Source: Chlorops oryzae (lineage: Eukaryota; Arthropoda; Insecta; Diptera; Chloropidae). Taken from it: 64,000 nucleotides of DNA. A program made the position numbers and the translations under genes. The notes beneath the pieces were generated by a model. That model was not told where the DNA came from. It searched no databases and saw nothing but the letters and a program-made list of their open reading frames with translations. Below, in pieces: positions 54,456 through 64,000 of this stretch; the first letter of the stretch is position 1, and every line of letters starts with the position of its first letter. The stretch covers positions 95,529,919-95,593,918 of the forward strand of contig CM035806.1 of NCBI GenBank assembly GCA_020466095.1, read 5' to 3'.

Positions 54456-57060
54456 TAGGGATGGCCACTTTTAAAAAAAACCCGGTTTCTTCTTAATCGG
54501 AGTTTTTTGATCCGGTTTAAAACCGGATAAGAAAACCGAGCTCAAACAACCGGTTTGTCGAAAAACCGTAGAATAAAGCTGGGTATTGCAAAAATCTTAA
54601 TCTAAACGCTTTAAAGTGTAAATCCAGTCTTTGTTTCTTTCCGTAATTTCATTTGATATTTGGCAGTACTGAAATCCATAATTCGGTTTTTTTTTTTTTA
54701 ACAATCGACTAATATGCCATTCAGAAGAGCACCGAAATCCCGGGATTTTGGCACTTGGATTTCGTGAAATCCACATCGAAATTCAAGCGTTTACACGACA
54801 ATATCGTGGACAATATCGACTTGAGAGGATTTGGTTTGACAGATATTTCTCTGTTTGCAGTGCTGCCAATTGTAGGGAAATTTCCTTAAAAATTTTAAGG
54901 GAATTTTTTTAAACAAAATATCCCTTGTAGGGCCAAAAGGACAGATTTCTTTAAATCGCTAAATGTACGGAATTTGTGATGTTTTCCAAAATATTTAATA
55001 AATTTTGTACAGAGAGCCAAAACTGCCTAATAGATTCAAGAAGATTTTCTCTATGAAACGTTTTTAGGCTAAGGGGTACCCACCCAGCAGAAAGAAGAGA
55101 AGATTGTTCCAAAGAAATTCCTTATTATTTTAATGTGATAAATCTTTTAATTTTATCAAGAAGGGAAACACATGAAATCAAGAAGAAAACTAGTTATTCA
55201 CAATTTTTTGCACTCAATTTCAGTTATTTTTGGCACCAAAAAGACAATCCATAGAGAAACACTTCTTGATTCCATTAGGTTTTTATAGTGAGTTGTATTG
55301 AAAATGCAATTCTTATTGATTTCATTGGGATATCTTCTTGATTTTTTCAAAAAGGTATTCTTATTGATTTCATTAGGTTCCTGTAAGATTATGGGTAAAC
55401 AATCTTCTTAATTTTTTTAATAAGGAAAACCTTTTTGAAAAAATCAATAAGAATTAATAATAAAAGCAACAAGTTTTCTTCTTGACTTATTCAAAAAGGT
55501 TTTCCTTATTACAATAATGAGACAGTTTTCTTGAAAAAAACCATAGAGATATCTTATTAATTTTGTTCTTTTTTATTAGGTATTAAAGACTGTCCCAGAA
55601 ATAACTGTCCTTTTGTTTTTTTTTTTTTTTATTGCAAAAAAACTAATGATGTTTTTTTAAAAATTCTTTCAGTTTATTATTAAGTGAACATTACAAAATA
55701 AATAAAAATTTTAATTACACTGAAAAAAATACATTCAAAAAAAATTATTCACTTTTTTATTAAGGTCCTCCATTAGGTTTTTTACCGACCTTTCGTTCAC
55801 CTTAGTGTATGCCCGACGCCATTTATGTCGAAATATTTCGATGTTCTTCGCAGTTTGTTTGGTCTTCTTAAGGCTTCTTTTTATTTAAGCCCAATATTTT
55901 CCGATTGGACGAAGTTCGGGGCAATTCGGAGGATTTGCTTCTCTTGGTACCACAGTGACATTATTGGCTTGGTACCAATCCATCGTTCTCTGGGCGTAGT
56001 GAGATGTTGCTAGGTCAGGCCAAAATAGTACTGAACCTTGGTGTTGACGTATAAAAGGCAGCAAAAGCCGGTCCAGACACTCTCTGATGTGAATTTCGGT
56101 GTTGATTGTGCGATCCGTCACAAATTCCTTACTTCGAAGGTCACATTTGCAAATGCCCTGCCACACCATGTATTTCTTTGGAAATTTGGTATGTTTTTCG
56201 GTGGTAAATTTAAAGGATGCTCCACCCCTTCTAACCGCAGTATAATATCCGTGTCCAGGTAACTGCTTGAAATCCGCTTTGCAATACGTTTCATCGTCCA
56301 TGATCACGCAATCAAATTTTGGCAGGTAATCGCGATACAGTTTTCGAGCCCTCCTCTTGGCTTTGGCGTCCTTTTCTTCTGACCTATCAGGGACTTTTTG
56401 TACTTTATAGCTCCTTAGGTTGTAAAATTTTTTAATCCGTTGAACACTTGACTTCGATGTTCCCGCTTTTGCTGCCATATCACGAACTGAAGTGCCTGGA
56501 TTCTGAGTAAACAGCCGCTTAACGTTCTGGAGTTCCTGACTACCCTGAAAGATTCTCAAAAATATAAGCCTACCATATTCATGGCTACATTTTTGTATGC
56601 AAGAGGCATATTATTAAAAAAAATATAACGATATTTGTGGTAGGGAAAATCGTAATGAATTGTGGGAATTTTTGTTTAGTTTGTAGGGAATTTTTCGTTT
56701 GCGTGTGGCAGAATTGCAGGTTTGTTTACTTTGTTTTTTTCAGAATTTGACAGTAGTGTTGCAGCATTTCTTCGATACATATCGAAAAACACAGAGTTGC
56801 ATTCAGTTTATTCCGGATATCTCTTGGGATTTCGTTGAAATCCAATTTCTGAGCGGATTTCGTTTGACATTCATTTGTATGGGAAATACGCTAGATTTCG
56901 ACTGGATATCGGCTGAAATCCTCAAAAGTGCCCAAATCCCGGGGTTTCGATGCCGTCTGAATGCCATATAAAACCGCGTCTCCCAAAAAGACTGTTACCA
57001 GATAAAACCGAATATTTAAAAAACCGGTTTGTTTTTAAACCGGTTGTGTGCCCATCTCTA
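54456..57060. mobile_element. hAT element with internal Tc1/mariner relic
   Basis: TAGGGATGGCCACTTTT at 54456 and, inverted, TAGAGATGGGCACACAACCG at 57060. The flanks are CCCCAAAA (54448-54455) and CCCAAAAA (57061-57068), an 8-bp duplication with one difference. CCGGTTT/AAACCGG motifs and a second inverted block (cgaaatcccgggatttt / aaatcccggggtttcg near 54738 and 56933) lie inside. It starts three bases after the Transib target duplication. No hAT transposase; the centre holds a mariner-type pseudogene and a field of caagaag/aaggaaaac motifs (55020-55560). Confidence 0.7.
55760..56559 (-). pseudogene. Tc1/mariner transposase, DD37E type, catalytic Glu lost
   Basis: The minus-strand frame 56559-55885 gives 224 residues. 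An HTH part (VRDMAAKAGTSKSSVQRIKK, residues ~25-45) is followed by the DDE domain: first Asp in VIMDDETYCKADF, second in VLFWPDLATSHYAQ, and PPNCPELRPIGKYWA. Spacing from the second Asp to the expected Glu is 37 residues, but the codon there is GGA (Gly). GAA to GGA is a single transition. Directly after KYWA the frame meets a stop; the C-terminal continuation (RSLKKTKQTAKNIEIFRHKW) is in another frame down to about 55760, so there is a frameshift. The N-terminal first HTH is truncated. Terminal repeats could not be identified. Confidence 0.88.
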
Positions 57061-57076
57061 CCCAAAAAAAAAAAAA

Positions 57077-58024
57077 AACAAGTAAGAAAGCTAAAGTCGG
57101 TCAAGCCCGACTTTGAAATACCCAGCGTCCCGACATTATGAGCGCACTATGTTTTGCTTCTCTATATGTGGGCGTGGCAGTGGGAGGGCAACATAAATTA
57201 TTTCCCTACACCTTTCATTCGCCTTGGTGAACCTATGTTGCGAATTTGAAGCTTCTACGTCTTTTACTTCGGAAGTAACGAAAAATCTTCATTTGTGGGC
57301 GTGGCAGTGGGCGGTCCATAAAAAAAATTTTCTTACACCTTTCATTCGGATTGGTGAACCTATGTTGCGAATTTGAAGCTTCTACGCCTTTTACTTCGGA
57401 AGTTATAAAAATTCTCTATTTGTGGGCGTGGCAGTGGGCGGGCTACATAAATTTTTGTTCCTACACCATTCATTTGCCTTGGTCAACCTATGCTGCGAAT
57501 TTGAAGCTTCTACGCCTTTTACTTCACAAGTTACGATAAGCCCTTATTTTTGGGCTTCTTTGTGGGCGTGGCTCACAGAGGGCGGCGTCCATTTTTTCCC
57601 GGCTATGTCCCTTTCGTAGTTTACCAGTACACCTAATATTAATGGAATGTGTTGAGTGGTTCGCAAGTTACAAGCATTTTACTGAAAACACATTATATTC
57701 ATTTGTGGGCGTGGCAGTGGGCGGATGTCTCCCATTTTTACTTAGGATCATACTCGGATTCCGATATACCTGTGTGCCAAATTTCGACTTGATTGGTCCA
57801 GCCGTTTCGGAGGAGATCCGACCACGGACGGACGGACAGACGGACAGACGGACAGACAGACGGACAGACGGACGGACGGACGGACGGACAGACGGACATG
57901 TCTAAATCGATTCAGTTTTTGATCCTGATCATTTCTATATATATATGTCTATATCTCCGGAGCTTAATTCTCCCTGTTACAAGATTTGCACAAAACTAAT
58001 ATGCCCCGCTTACGCTGGGTATAA
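57077..58024 (+). mobile_element. mini-me/DINE-1-like element, family 2, copy 2
   Basis: AACAAGTAAGAAAGCTAAAG with hairpin AAAGTCGGTCAAGCCCGACT at the 5' end, four ~110-130-bp internal repeats containing GTGGGCGTGGCAGTGGGCGG, a (GACG/GACA)n run at 57825-57900, the core before (TA)n, and the 3' hairpin ccccgcttacgctgggtat. Inserted in the A-run just after the hAT target duplication. Same family as 20793-21581. The ORFs at 57351-57999 are repeat sequence. Confidence 0.85.
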
Positions 58025-58029
58025 ACACT

Positions 58030-58400
58030 GTATTATGATTTGTAAACGTAACGGTTCATTGCAGCTTTTTGCTTCTACGGACAGTTTTTATCAATTTTAA
58101 CTTTGAGAAGCTTCTCTCAGCAGAAGCTGTACTAACTGGAACTGTTGTTAGCATAACATAATTCTTATCGCAATGAAGACATTTGGATATATTTCTTCCA
58201 AATTATTCTCCAAAATGTATTGAAGAATCTGTTTCGCGTCGTTCGTGGAGTCTAGTGAATATGATCTCAATAGCCGAAATTCCTCATACAGTTCGAAAGA
58301 ATGTACATATCGTCGTCCCGGAGTTATCTCCTCGTATATCACAAAATCAAAAAATTTGAGATAAGCACGTTTTCCCGCGTACTTTTTCAAGATCTATCCA
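58030..58400 (-). pseudogene. hAT transposase C-terminal relic (ZMYM1-like type)
   Basis: The frame 58390-58148 (minus) reads VIYEEITPGRRYVHSFELYE and AKQILQYILENNLEEIYPNV, the region before the dimerisation domain. A stop follows at IRIMLC. In the next frame the dimerisation signature TVPVSTASAERSFSKLKLIK follows at about 58150-58085, so one frameshift separates them. The rest of the gene is absent. This hAT lineage differs from those at 20-22, 39 and 42-45 kb. Confidence 0.75.
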
Positions 58401-58635
58401 TCTGTCGAGTCTCCAGGTTGCTATACCATATAGTTTACGAGATATTTGTGAGCTAAATAATTGTATATCCTTTAAAATGATAGTTTCTACGCGTTATAAC
58501 ATCGTATATCCATATTTTGTGGATATACTATGATTTATATATGAAATTTGCGCAGTTAAAAGTTGTTGTGTTATCTCATCGTAACAAAAAAAAATTTTTT
58601 TTAAGAAACATTTTTTTATGTTAATTTTAAATAAA

Positions 58636-59478
58636 AACAAGTAAAGAAGTTTACATCGGCTAAGCCGATTGCTCACATACCTTTTCCTCAGCCTGAAATA
58701 TGTTAAAACATTACCTTAACAAAAAGTCCTGCCGTTTTCGTTGTTCTAGCTTGGATATCTATTTATACCTTATCTGTACTTCGATTTAGCTTCTAAGACT
58801 CGAGATTATTACTAAGCACAAAATTTTCGCGGATGGTGAGCATGGTCAAGTTTTAACCGTTAGAGGATATTTTGTCTAGCTGCGAAATACTCAATTCAAA
58901 ATAGTGAAAATAAAATTTTTGCGAATTTCGCGAATGGTGGTCATGGTCAAATTTTAACCCTTAGAGGACATTTTGTTTAGCTGCGAAATACTCAATTCAA
59001 AATAGTGAAAATCAAATTTTTGCGAATTTCGCGAATGGTGGTCATGGCCAAATTTTAACCTTAAGTGACGACTTTACTTGGCGGCAAAATACACAATCAG
59101 AAGAAGCAAAAAAAAACATCATTTTTGTATACAGATATGAGAATAAGAGAAAGAGTGTTTTTTTTCTAATGTGTAGGATGATGACCATAGTTATAGCGAT
59201 GTCGCAATTTTTTTTCAGCGAAAGCTTAAGTCTACATAGTAGCTATACACACACCAAATTTCAATAAGCTGGGATGTATAGCAAAAAAGTTATCCAGGAA
59301 AAACCTTAAAAATCGTGATTTTTGAAACTTCTGAACCACTTCCCACGACCCAAGGAGGGACTACGAAAAAAATTTTTATGCAGTTTTTCGGACATTTACC
59401 TGGTTCAAGTCCATGCCGAATTTCAATATGATATCTTTCATGGCTTAGGAGTAAATTACGAAAAACTAAAGTGTGACC

Positions 59479-59518
<40 letters not shown>

Positions 59519-59648
59519 TGGCTAGATCGACTCCTCTTGTCACCCTGATCAAGAATATATATATATGTCTATATCTATCGCGATTCCTTTGGTATGTTAC
59601 ATACTCCGAGCCAAACTTAATATACCCTTTCCTTCGGAAAAGGTATAA
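58636..59648 (+). mobile_element. mini-me/DINE-1-like element, family 1, copy e
   Basis: Complete: AACAAGTAAAG 5' end, hairpin, three ~101-bp repeats, (GACA)10 at 59479-59518, core, (TA)n and 3' hairpin. Nearly base-for-base identical to copy c (45349-46366) apart from microsatellite length and a few A-run differences. Confidence 0.85.
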
Positions 59649-61851
59649 AGATTTATTCGTGTGAAAAAAAAAAACAAAAGAAGCAAAAAAAAAAAAAATT
59701 CTCATAGTAACACTCCTACAAAAATTTTCATTCTGAAAATAGTGTGGAATGCTTATTATAATATAACAAATTGCATTTCTTTAAAATGTTTAACGTCATC
59801 TTGTAGCACTACAGATCACGCCGCTCGATCAAGCGCTGTAAATACGTCCTCAAGCTTATTGTTCCTTTTAATAGAATACTATAAGATGCTTTTGAATTAT
59901 TTTTCTTGGTTTGTGTTATTGTCGGGCTAGACCGATTATAGATTCCTGACTTGTTCAAAGTCAAATGGAAATGAGTGCAAAACAGCACAACAGAGCTAAT
60001 GCAGGTAGTTCAGCTCCTTAAAACAAACGTGGAAGGTACAGTTTCGTTGTACCAACAACAATACCCAAATCAATTCTTTATTTTGTAGCTTAGTTGATTA
60101 CATAACGTATAATAATTTAATTTCCCCAACAAAAATAAGAATTCGAATTTTTTTTTTAGAATTTTTTTTTTGGAAATGTTTAGGTCACGGAAAAATAATA
60201 AGAAGAGAAATGTGTATCATATAAATAGGCACATTTTTAAGGTATCAGGTATGACTTTTGAATGCTACCTTTAATGTATAAAAAAAATTTCGCTATTTGA
60301 TGCAGTGGCAAGTCGTTTTTCTCAGGAAATGCGGAGTTAAGTCATTTTTCAACAATAAGATAATGATTTGGACTCCTTTTTCTATTTTTAAATGGAAAAC
60401 GGATACTTAAATAACAAATTTCCTATATGAACTCATTAAAAAAATTTTTGTTAAGTCGATTTTCGTGTCAAAACAAATAAAACAAAAAAACATTATCAAA
60501 TTTTTATTAATTCTTTTGCTCGTATATCCACTTTCCAACACAGGTTGCCAAAAAAGTGGCGTATGAATTGTCAAAAATTCTTGGAATGAAAAAAACCCTA
60601 TAACTTAAATAATTTTCCAAGTAACTTTAAATTAATGATCAGAAATAATAAAAAGTAAAGCATTTTATATAAGGAAAACAGAATCAACGATTTCCAACGA
60701 GCCATTTTTTTTATATGCCATGTTAAACTTTAAACTTCAATTTCCCAACAAAAGGTTGATTGTGATATACGAGGAAATAACTCCGGGACGACGATATGTC
60801 TGTATTTTCGCTTTGTCGAAGTATTGTTGATTGTTACACAAATTCATGATATGACCGTACGGAAAAATCATATTGATCCATATCAATCACAGTCATATAC
60901 CGAAAAGTAGGCAACATTTTTTTTAACTTGCTTGTTTAAGGATGTTGCACCCGTCTGAGCGTATTGAAACCAAGCATACTTAATCTTGGTATAAATTTCT
61001 ATTTTCGAGAATTTTAAATAAGCTAGTAGCATACCTCGAACAACAAAACAATTGTCGTGGAAAAATATCCTTCCGCGGGAGCATGTATTGGTTTTAGCGA
61101 ATTTGCCCGCAAACTATTTTTGTAATAATTTCTGAGTAATTTCCTCTTTCCAACTGGCGCGAAACGTCCCGCGCAATATCGCTGAGAGTGACATATATTG
61201 TTATATATGCTAAAAACAAAAGCAAAAATTATCCCTCTTGTTTTTTCGATTCTTTTGCTGTTTATTTTGCTTTTTTTCAGTGCTGCCGACTTGACGATTT
61301 TGTCTTACTTTTCGAGCAGATATTGTCAGGCCCAATAAGTAGAAGCCCCACTGAAATAGTAACCTACTTGGTATCAGCAAAGTGAATGCCTACTTCGGGG
61401 TACCTATTTGAGGTGCTAAAGGTAAGCGAAGCGGTGGCGATTGCCTACCGCCGTGTTAAATTCTCTGCTGAAAAACATTCAAAGTAGATTGACGAGGAAC
61501 TACCCTCCCACAACCCGGTAGTTAGCGATTTCGTTAGCTCGGAAGTAGCTCCGCGTACTGAAGGGGACCTAAAGCCTTTTCTGATTTTGTAATGCTACAC
61601 AAGTTTTTACTCTCACAGCTCCATGGAGCTCCCATGCCCAGCCCTGCCCAGCGGGATATGGTAGACAATGGTAAGCGAGCGAGGTAATCAATACAGCACA
61701 TTTCTACCACTTACCTGGATCGATGAAAATTAACATGGCGATGTCATTGAAAATTCGTTCATTGCCTCTTTCGCTTACCATTTAGTTGAAGAATTCTAAT
61801 ACCTAATAGTCCTTAGAAAATGTTAGAGAAAGTGCCTAACACGCCGATGTC
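59649..61851. other. Unassigned DNA
   Basis: No gene or element boundary recognised. At 60755-60796 the plus strand reads gtgatatacgaggaaataac.. and on through gggacgacgatatgtct, an inverted, near-identical copy of part of the hAT relic at 58300-58340 (VIYEEITPGRRYV in coding terms). GTTGCACCCG at 60955 resembles the motif repeated at 35.5 kb. Several short ORFs are featureless. Confidence 0.4.
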
Positions 61852-61882
61852 GCCGGGTTCAAATCCCGGTCGGACATCCCGC
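61844..61882 (+). repeat. T-arm-like hairpin used as insertion target
   Basis: CCGGGTTCAAATCCCGG is a perfect T-arm/B-box-like hairpin, extended by ATGTC / GGACAT outside. No A box or anticodon arm is evident upstream, so it is not a tRNA gene. An insertion begins at 61877 and duplicates AATCCCGGTCGGACA. Confidence 0.5.
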
Positions 61883-62233
61883 AAGGGTTATCATTATGAT
61901 TTACGGGCTTGGCAACCCCGCGGACGCTAGCCAACTGAGGGCCAAAACAGACCGACTGAGTATGGAGTCACGATTTGGTAGCGTCGTCATAGTGTGTTTT
62001 AGCATCCTGCCGGATATTGGGTTGGCCCTTCGGGGCGTTTCGTGGTGGCTGTGGTAATTTATGAGGTGTGGATAGCACCGTATCCCCACCCAGGATAGCC
62101 AATTCGGTCCATACTCACTGATGAGGCGAGATGGGTACCTGGGGGAAGAATGCACACTTCCCCTGGGGCAAAAACCAAAAACGTCTGGTGAAGCACCACG
62201 TGTATATACCGGACGCTAAACTGCAATATATAT
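61877..62233 (+). mobile_element. 357-bp insertion with 15-bp target duplication, LINE/SINE-like
   Basis: AATCCCGGTCGGACA occurs at 61862-61876 and again at 62234-62248. The sequence between is GC-richer than the surroundings and ends in caatatatat. A long duplication and a simple A/T 3' tail fit target-primed reverse transcription, so this is probably a 5'-truncated non-LTR element or SINE. The ORFs on the minus strand (61901-62256) have no domain I recognise. Confidence 0.6.
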
Positions 62234-62259
62234 AATCCCGGTCGGACAACACACAATTT

Positions 62260-62391
62260 TTTTATACCTTTTCCGAAGGAAAGGGTATATTAAGTTTGGC
62301 ACGGAGTATGTAACATACCAAAGGAGTCGCGATAGATATAGACATATATATATATTCTTGATCAGGGTGACAAGAGGAATCGATCTAGCCA

Positions 62392-62443
<52 letters not shown>

Positions 62444-63387
62444 GGTCACACTTTAGTTTTTCGTAATTTACTCCTAAGCCATGAAAGATATCATATTGAA
62501 ATTCGGCATGGACTTCAACCAGGTAAATGTCCGAAAAACTGCATACAAATTTTTTTCGTGGGTCCCTTCTTGGGTCGTGGGAAGTGGTTCAGAAGTTTCA
62601 AAAATCATGATTTTTAACGTTTTTCGTTGATAACTTTTTTACTTTCCATCCCAGCTTATTGAAATTTGGTGTGTGTATAGCTACCATGTAGACTTAAGCT
62701 TTCGCTGAAAAAAAATTGCGACATCGCTATAACTATGGTCATCATCCTACACATTAGAAAAAAACACTCTTTTTTTTATTCTCATATCTGTATACAAAAA
62801 TGATTTTTTTTGCTTCGTCCGATTGTGTATTTTGCCGCCAAATAAAGTCGTCACATAAGATTAAAATTTGACCATGACCACCATTCGCGAAATTCGCGAA
62901 AATTTGATTTTCACTATTTTGAATTGAGTATTTCGCAGCATAACAAAATATCCTCTAAGGGTTAAAATTTGATCAAGACCACCATCCGCGAAATTCGCGA
63001 AAATTTGATTTTCACTATTTTGAATTGAGTATTTCGCAGCTAAACAAAATGTCCTCTAAGGGTTAAAATTTGATCAAGACCACCATCCGCGAAATTTGCG
63101 AAAATTTGATTTTCACTATTTTGAATTGAGTGGTTCGCTGCTAGACAAAATGTCCTCTAACGGTTAAAACTTGACCATGCTCACCATCCGCGAAAATTTT
63201 CTGCTTAATAATAATCTCGAGTTTTAGAAGCTAAATCGAAGAACAGATAAGGTATAAATAGATATCCAATCTAGAACAACGAAAACGGCAGGAATTTTTG
63301 TTAAGGTAATGTTTTAACATATTTCAGGCTGAGGAAAAGGTATGTGTGCAATCGGCTTAGCCGATGTAAACTTCTTTACTTGTTTTT
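62260..63387 (-). mobile_element. mini-me/DINE-1-like element, family 1, copy f
   Basis: Minus-strand complete copy: 3' hairpin (tttccgaaggaaaggg), core, (TGTC)13 at 62392-62443, three ~101-bp repeats near 62890-63180, 5' end ACAAGTAAAGAAGTTTACAT at 63387. Nearly identical to copy d. Confidence 0.85.
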
Positions 63388-63624
63388 ATGTAAATAAGTA
63401 GATAATTCTGAAAAAAAAAAATTATATTTAAATTCAAAACTTAGAGGAATAAAAAGCATTCAACCAAAGTTTTAATGCAAATAAAAATTGTTCGAAAGAG
63501 CTTGTGCATTACGCTTTTGAAGGTGCGATGGAGGAGACTTTACTTTATGACTGGCATATGAGAACTTTTTCCTTAAATTGACTTGCCTCTTTCAAGTCCC
63601 CATTTTTTGACACCTTTTTTTTTA
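63388..63624. other. Unassigned DNA
   Basis: AT-rich, nothing recognised. Confidence 0.4.
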
Positions 63625-63712
63625 GCCTGCGGCAGGAATAGATCCCCAGCCCTTTAGATTGATAAGCAAATACGTTGTCCACTACGCCACTCAGAGATTC
63701 GAATTCATCATA
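63625..63712 (-). ncRNA. tRNA-like sequence
   Basis: Minus strand: TGGCGTAGTGG matches the A box consensus, and about 40 bases on GGGGATCTATTCCTG is a decayed B box. No convincing acceptor stem. Probably a repeat-borne tRNA relic like those in the CCCAGTAGTCAG elements. Confidence 0.4.
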
Positions 63713-63849
63713 CTTATTTAGACGTAAATCTTCTTTTTAAGGTGACAGTTTTCGCTCTGTATGCATTACCATTTTCGTCAAAGCTGCTTCGATGCGCATT
63801 TCTTCGATGAATGCTTTGAAGAATAAGTTAATGGAAAACAAATATCCCA

Positions 63850-63961
63850 CTGGGTGGTTGTGACGTTGGCCTTAACATGCAAAATAACAACAACGAAGCT
63901 CTCATTTTTTATTTGTGACATCATAGGGCTGAAGTGGCGCTATCTTGTTTTCTTGTATCAT
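63850..63961. mobile_element. Partial P-like MITE
   Basis: The right part, GTGGCGCTATCTTGTTTTCT through tgtatcatg, equals the right end of the 33421-33637 MITE, and aacaacaacgaa upstream also matches. The left end is missing or too diverged to place. Confidence 0.55.
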
Positions 63962-64000
63962 GGTTCTATCAATGAAAATCACCTTGATGCTTTACGAAAA

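Noticed and set aside
62118..62150. CTGATGAG near 62118 as a hammerhead ribozyme core
   Set aside because: No GAAA box and no three-stem fold can be drawn around it.

Overview
The window reads as non-coding, transposon-packed DNA from an insect, most likely a brachyceran fly. The sequence is AT-rich. It carries short interspersed elements with a (TA)n - core - (GTCY)n layout, as in the dipteran mini-me/DINE-1-like elements, an intact Jockey-clade LINE, and hAT, Transib, Tc1/mariner, pogo-like, P-like and PIF/Harbinger-like DNA transposons. I see no convincing host protein gene, no rRNA and no canonical tRNA gene. All recognisable coding sequence belongs to mobile elements. The species cannot be fixed from this evidence.

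Layout. 1-3.1 kb: unassigned AT-rich DNA. 3.1-6.1 kb: a hAT-like element with ~750-bp inverted repeats, an 8-bp target duplication and a nested pogo-like MITE. 6.7-8.2 kb: a decayed LINE. 8.5-9.0 kb: a foldback hAT MITE. 9.4-10.0 kb: hAT-like ends and an element carrying a tRNA-like sequence. 10.9-16.0 kb: a PIF/Harbinger-like MITE split by a full-length LINE with both ORFs open. 16.1-17.4 kb: a 656-bp tandem duplication, each copy with a tRNA-Ala-like fold. 19.9-28.0 kb: a hAT pseudogene, then a tandem duplication whose first copy received a Transib-like element; the second copy keeps the empty site. 30-42 kb: dispersed MITEs, a solo Transib end and two hAT-type coding relics. 42.6-49.8 kb: one hAT copy bounded by 8-bp target repeats, loaded with nested mini-me-like elements and a ~2-kb satellite-like array with 101-bp, ~302-bp and ~603-bp periods. 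51.9-57.1 kb: a Transib element with a transposase relic, abutting a hAT element that contains a DD37E-type Tc1/mariner pseudogene. 57.1-64 kb: more mini-me-like copies, a hAT relic, a short insertion with a 15-bp target duplication, and unassigned DNA.

The most interesting signal is in the Transib-like elements. Each of the two complete copies (24478-25506 and 51885-54442) begins and ends with CACAGTG, the consensus V(D)J recombination heptamer, and is flanked by a 5-bp GC-rich target duplication. In both, one end has a 12-bp spacer and the other a 23-bp spacer before an A-rich nonamer. In the larger copy both nonamers are CCAAAAATA. A third, solo end at 35978 is 23-type with nonamer ACAAAAATG. 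The larger copy also keeps the C-terminal third of a Transib/RAG1-like transposase. This 12/23 asymmetry can be counted directly in the sequence.

Relative order of some events follows from nesting: the tRNA-bearing element came before the tandem duplication at 22-28 kb, which came before the Transib insertion; the MITE at 10.9 kb came before the LINE; the hAT at 42.6 kb came before the mini-me-like insertions.
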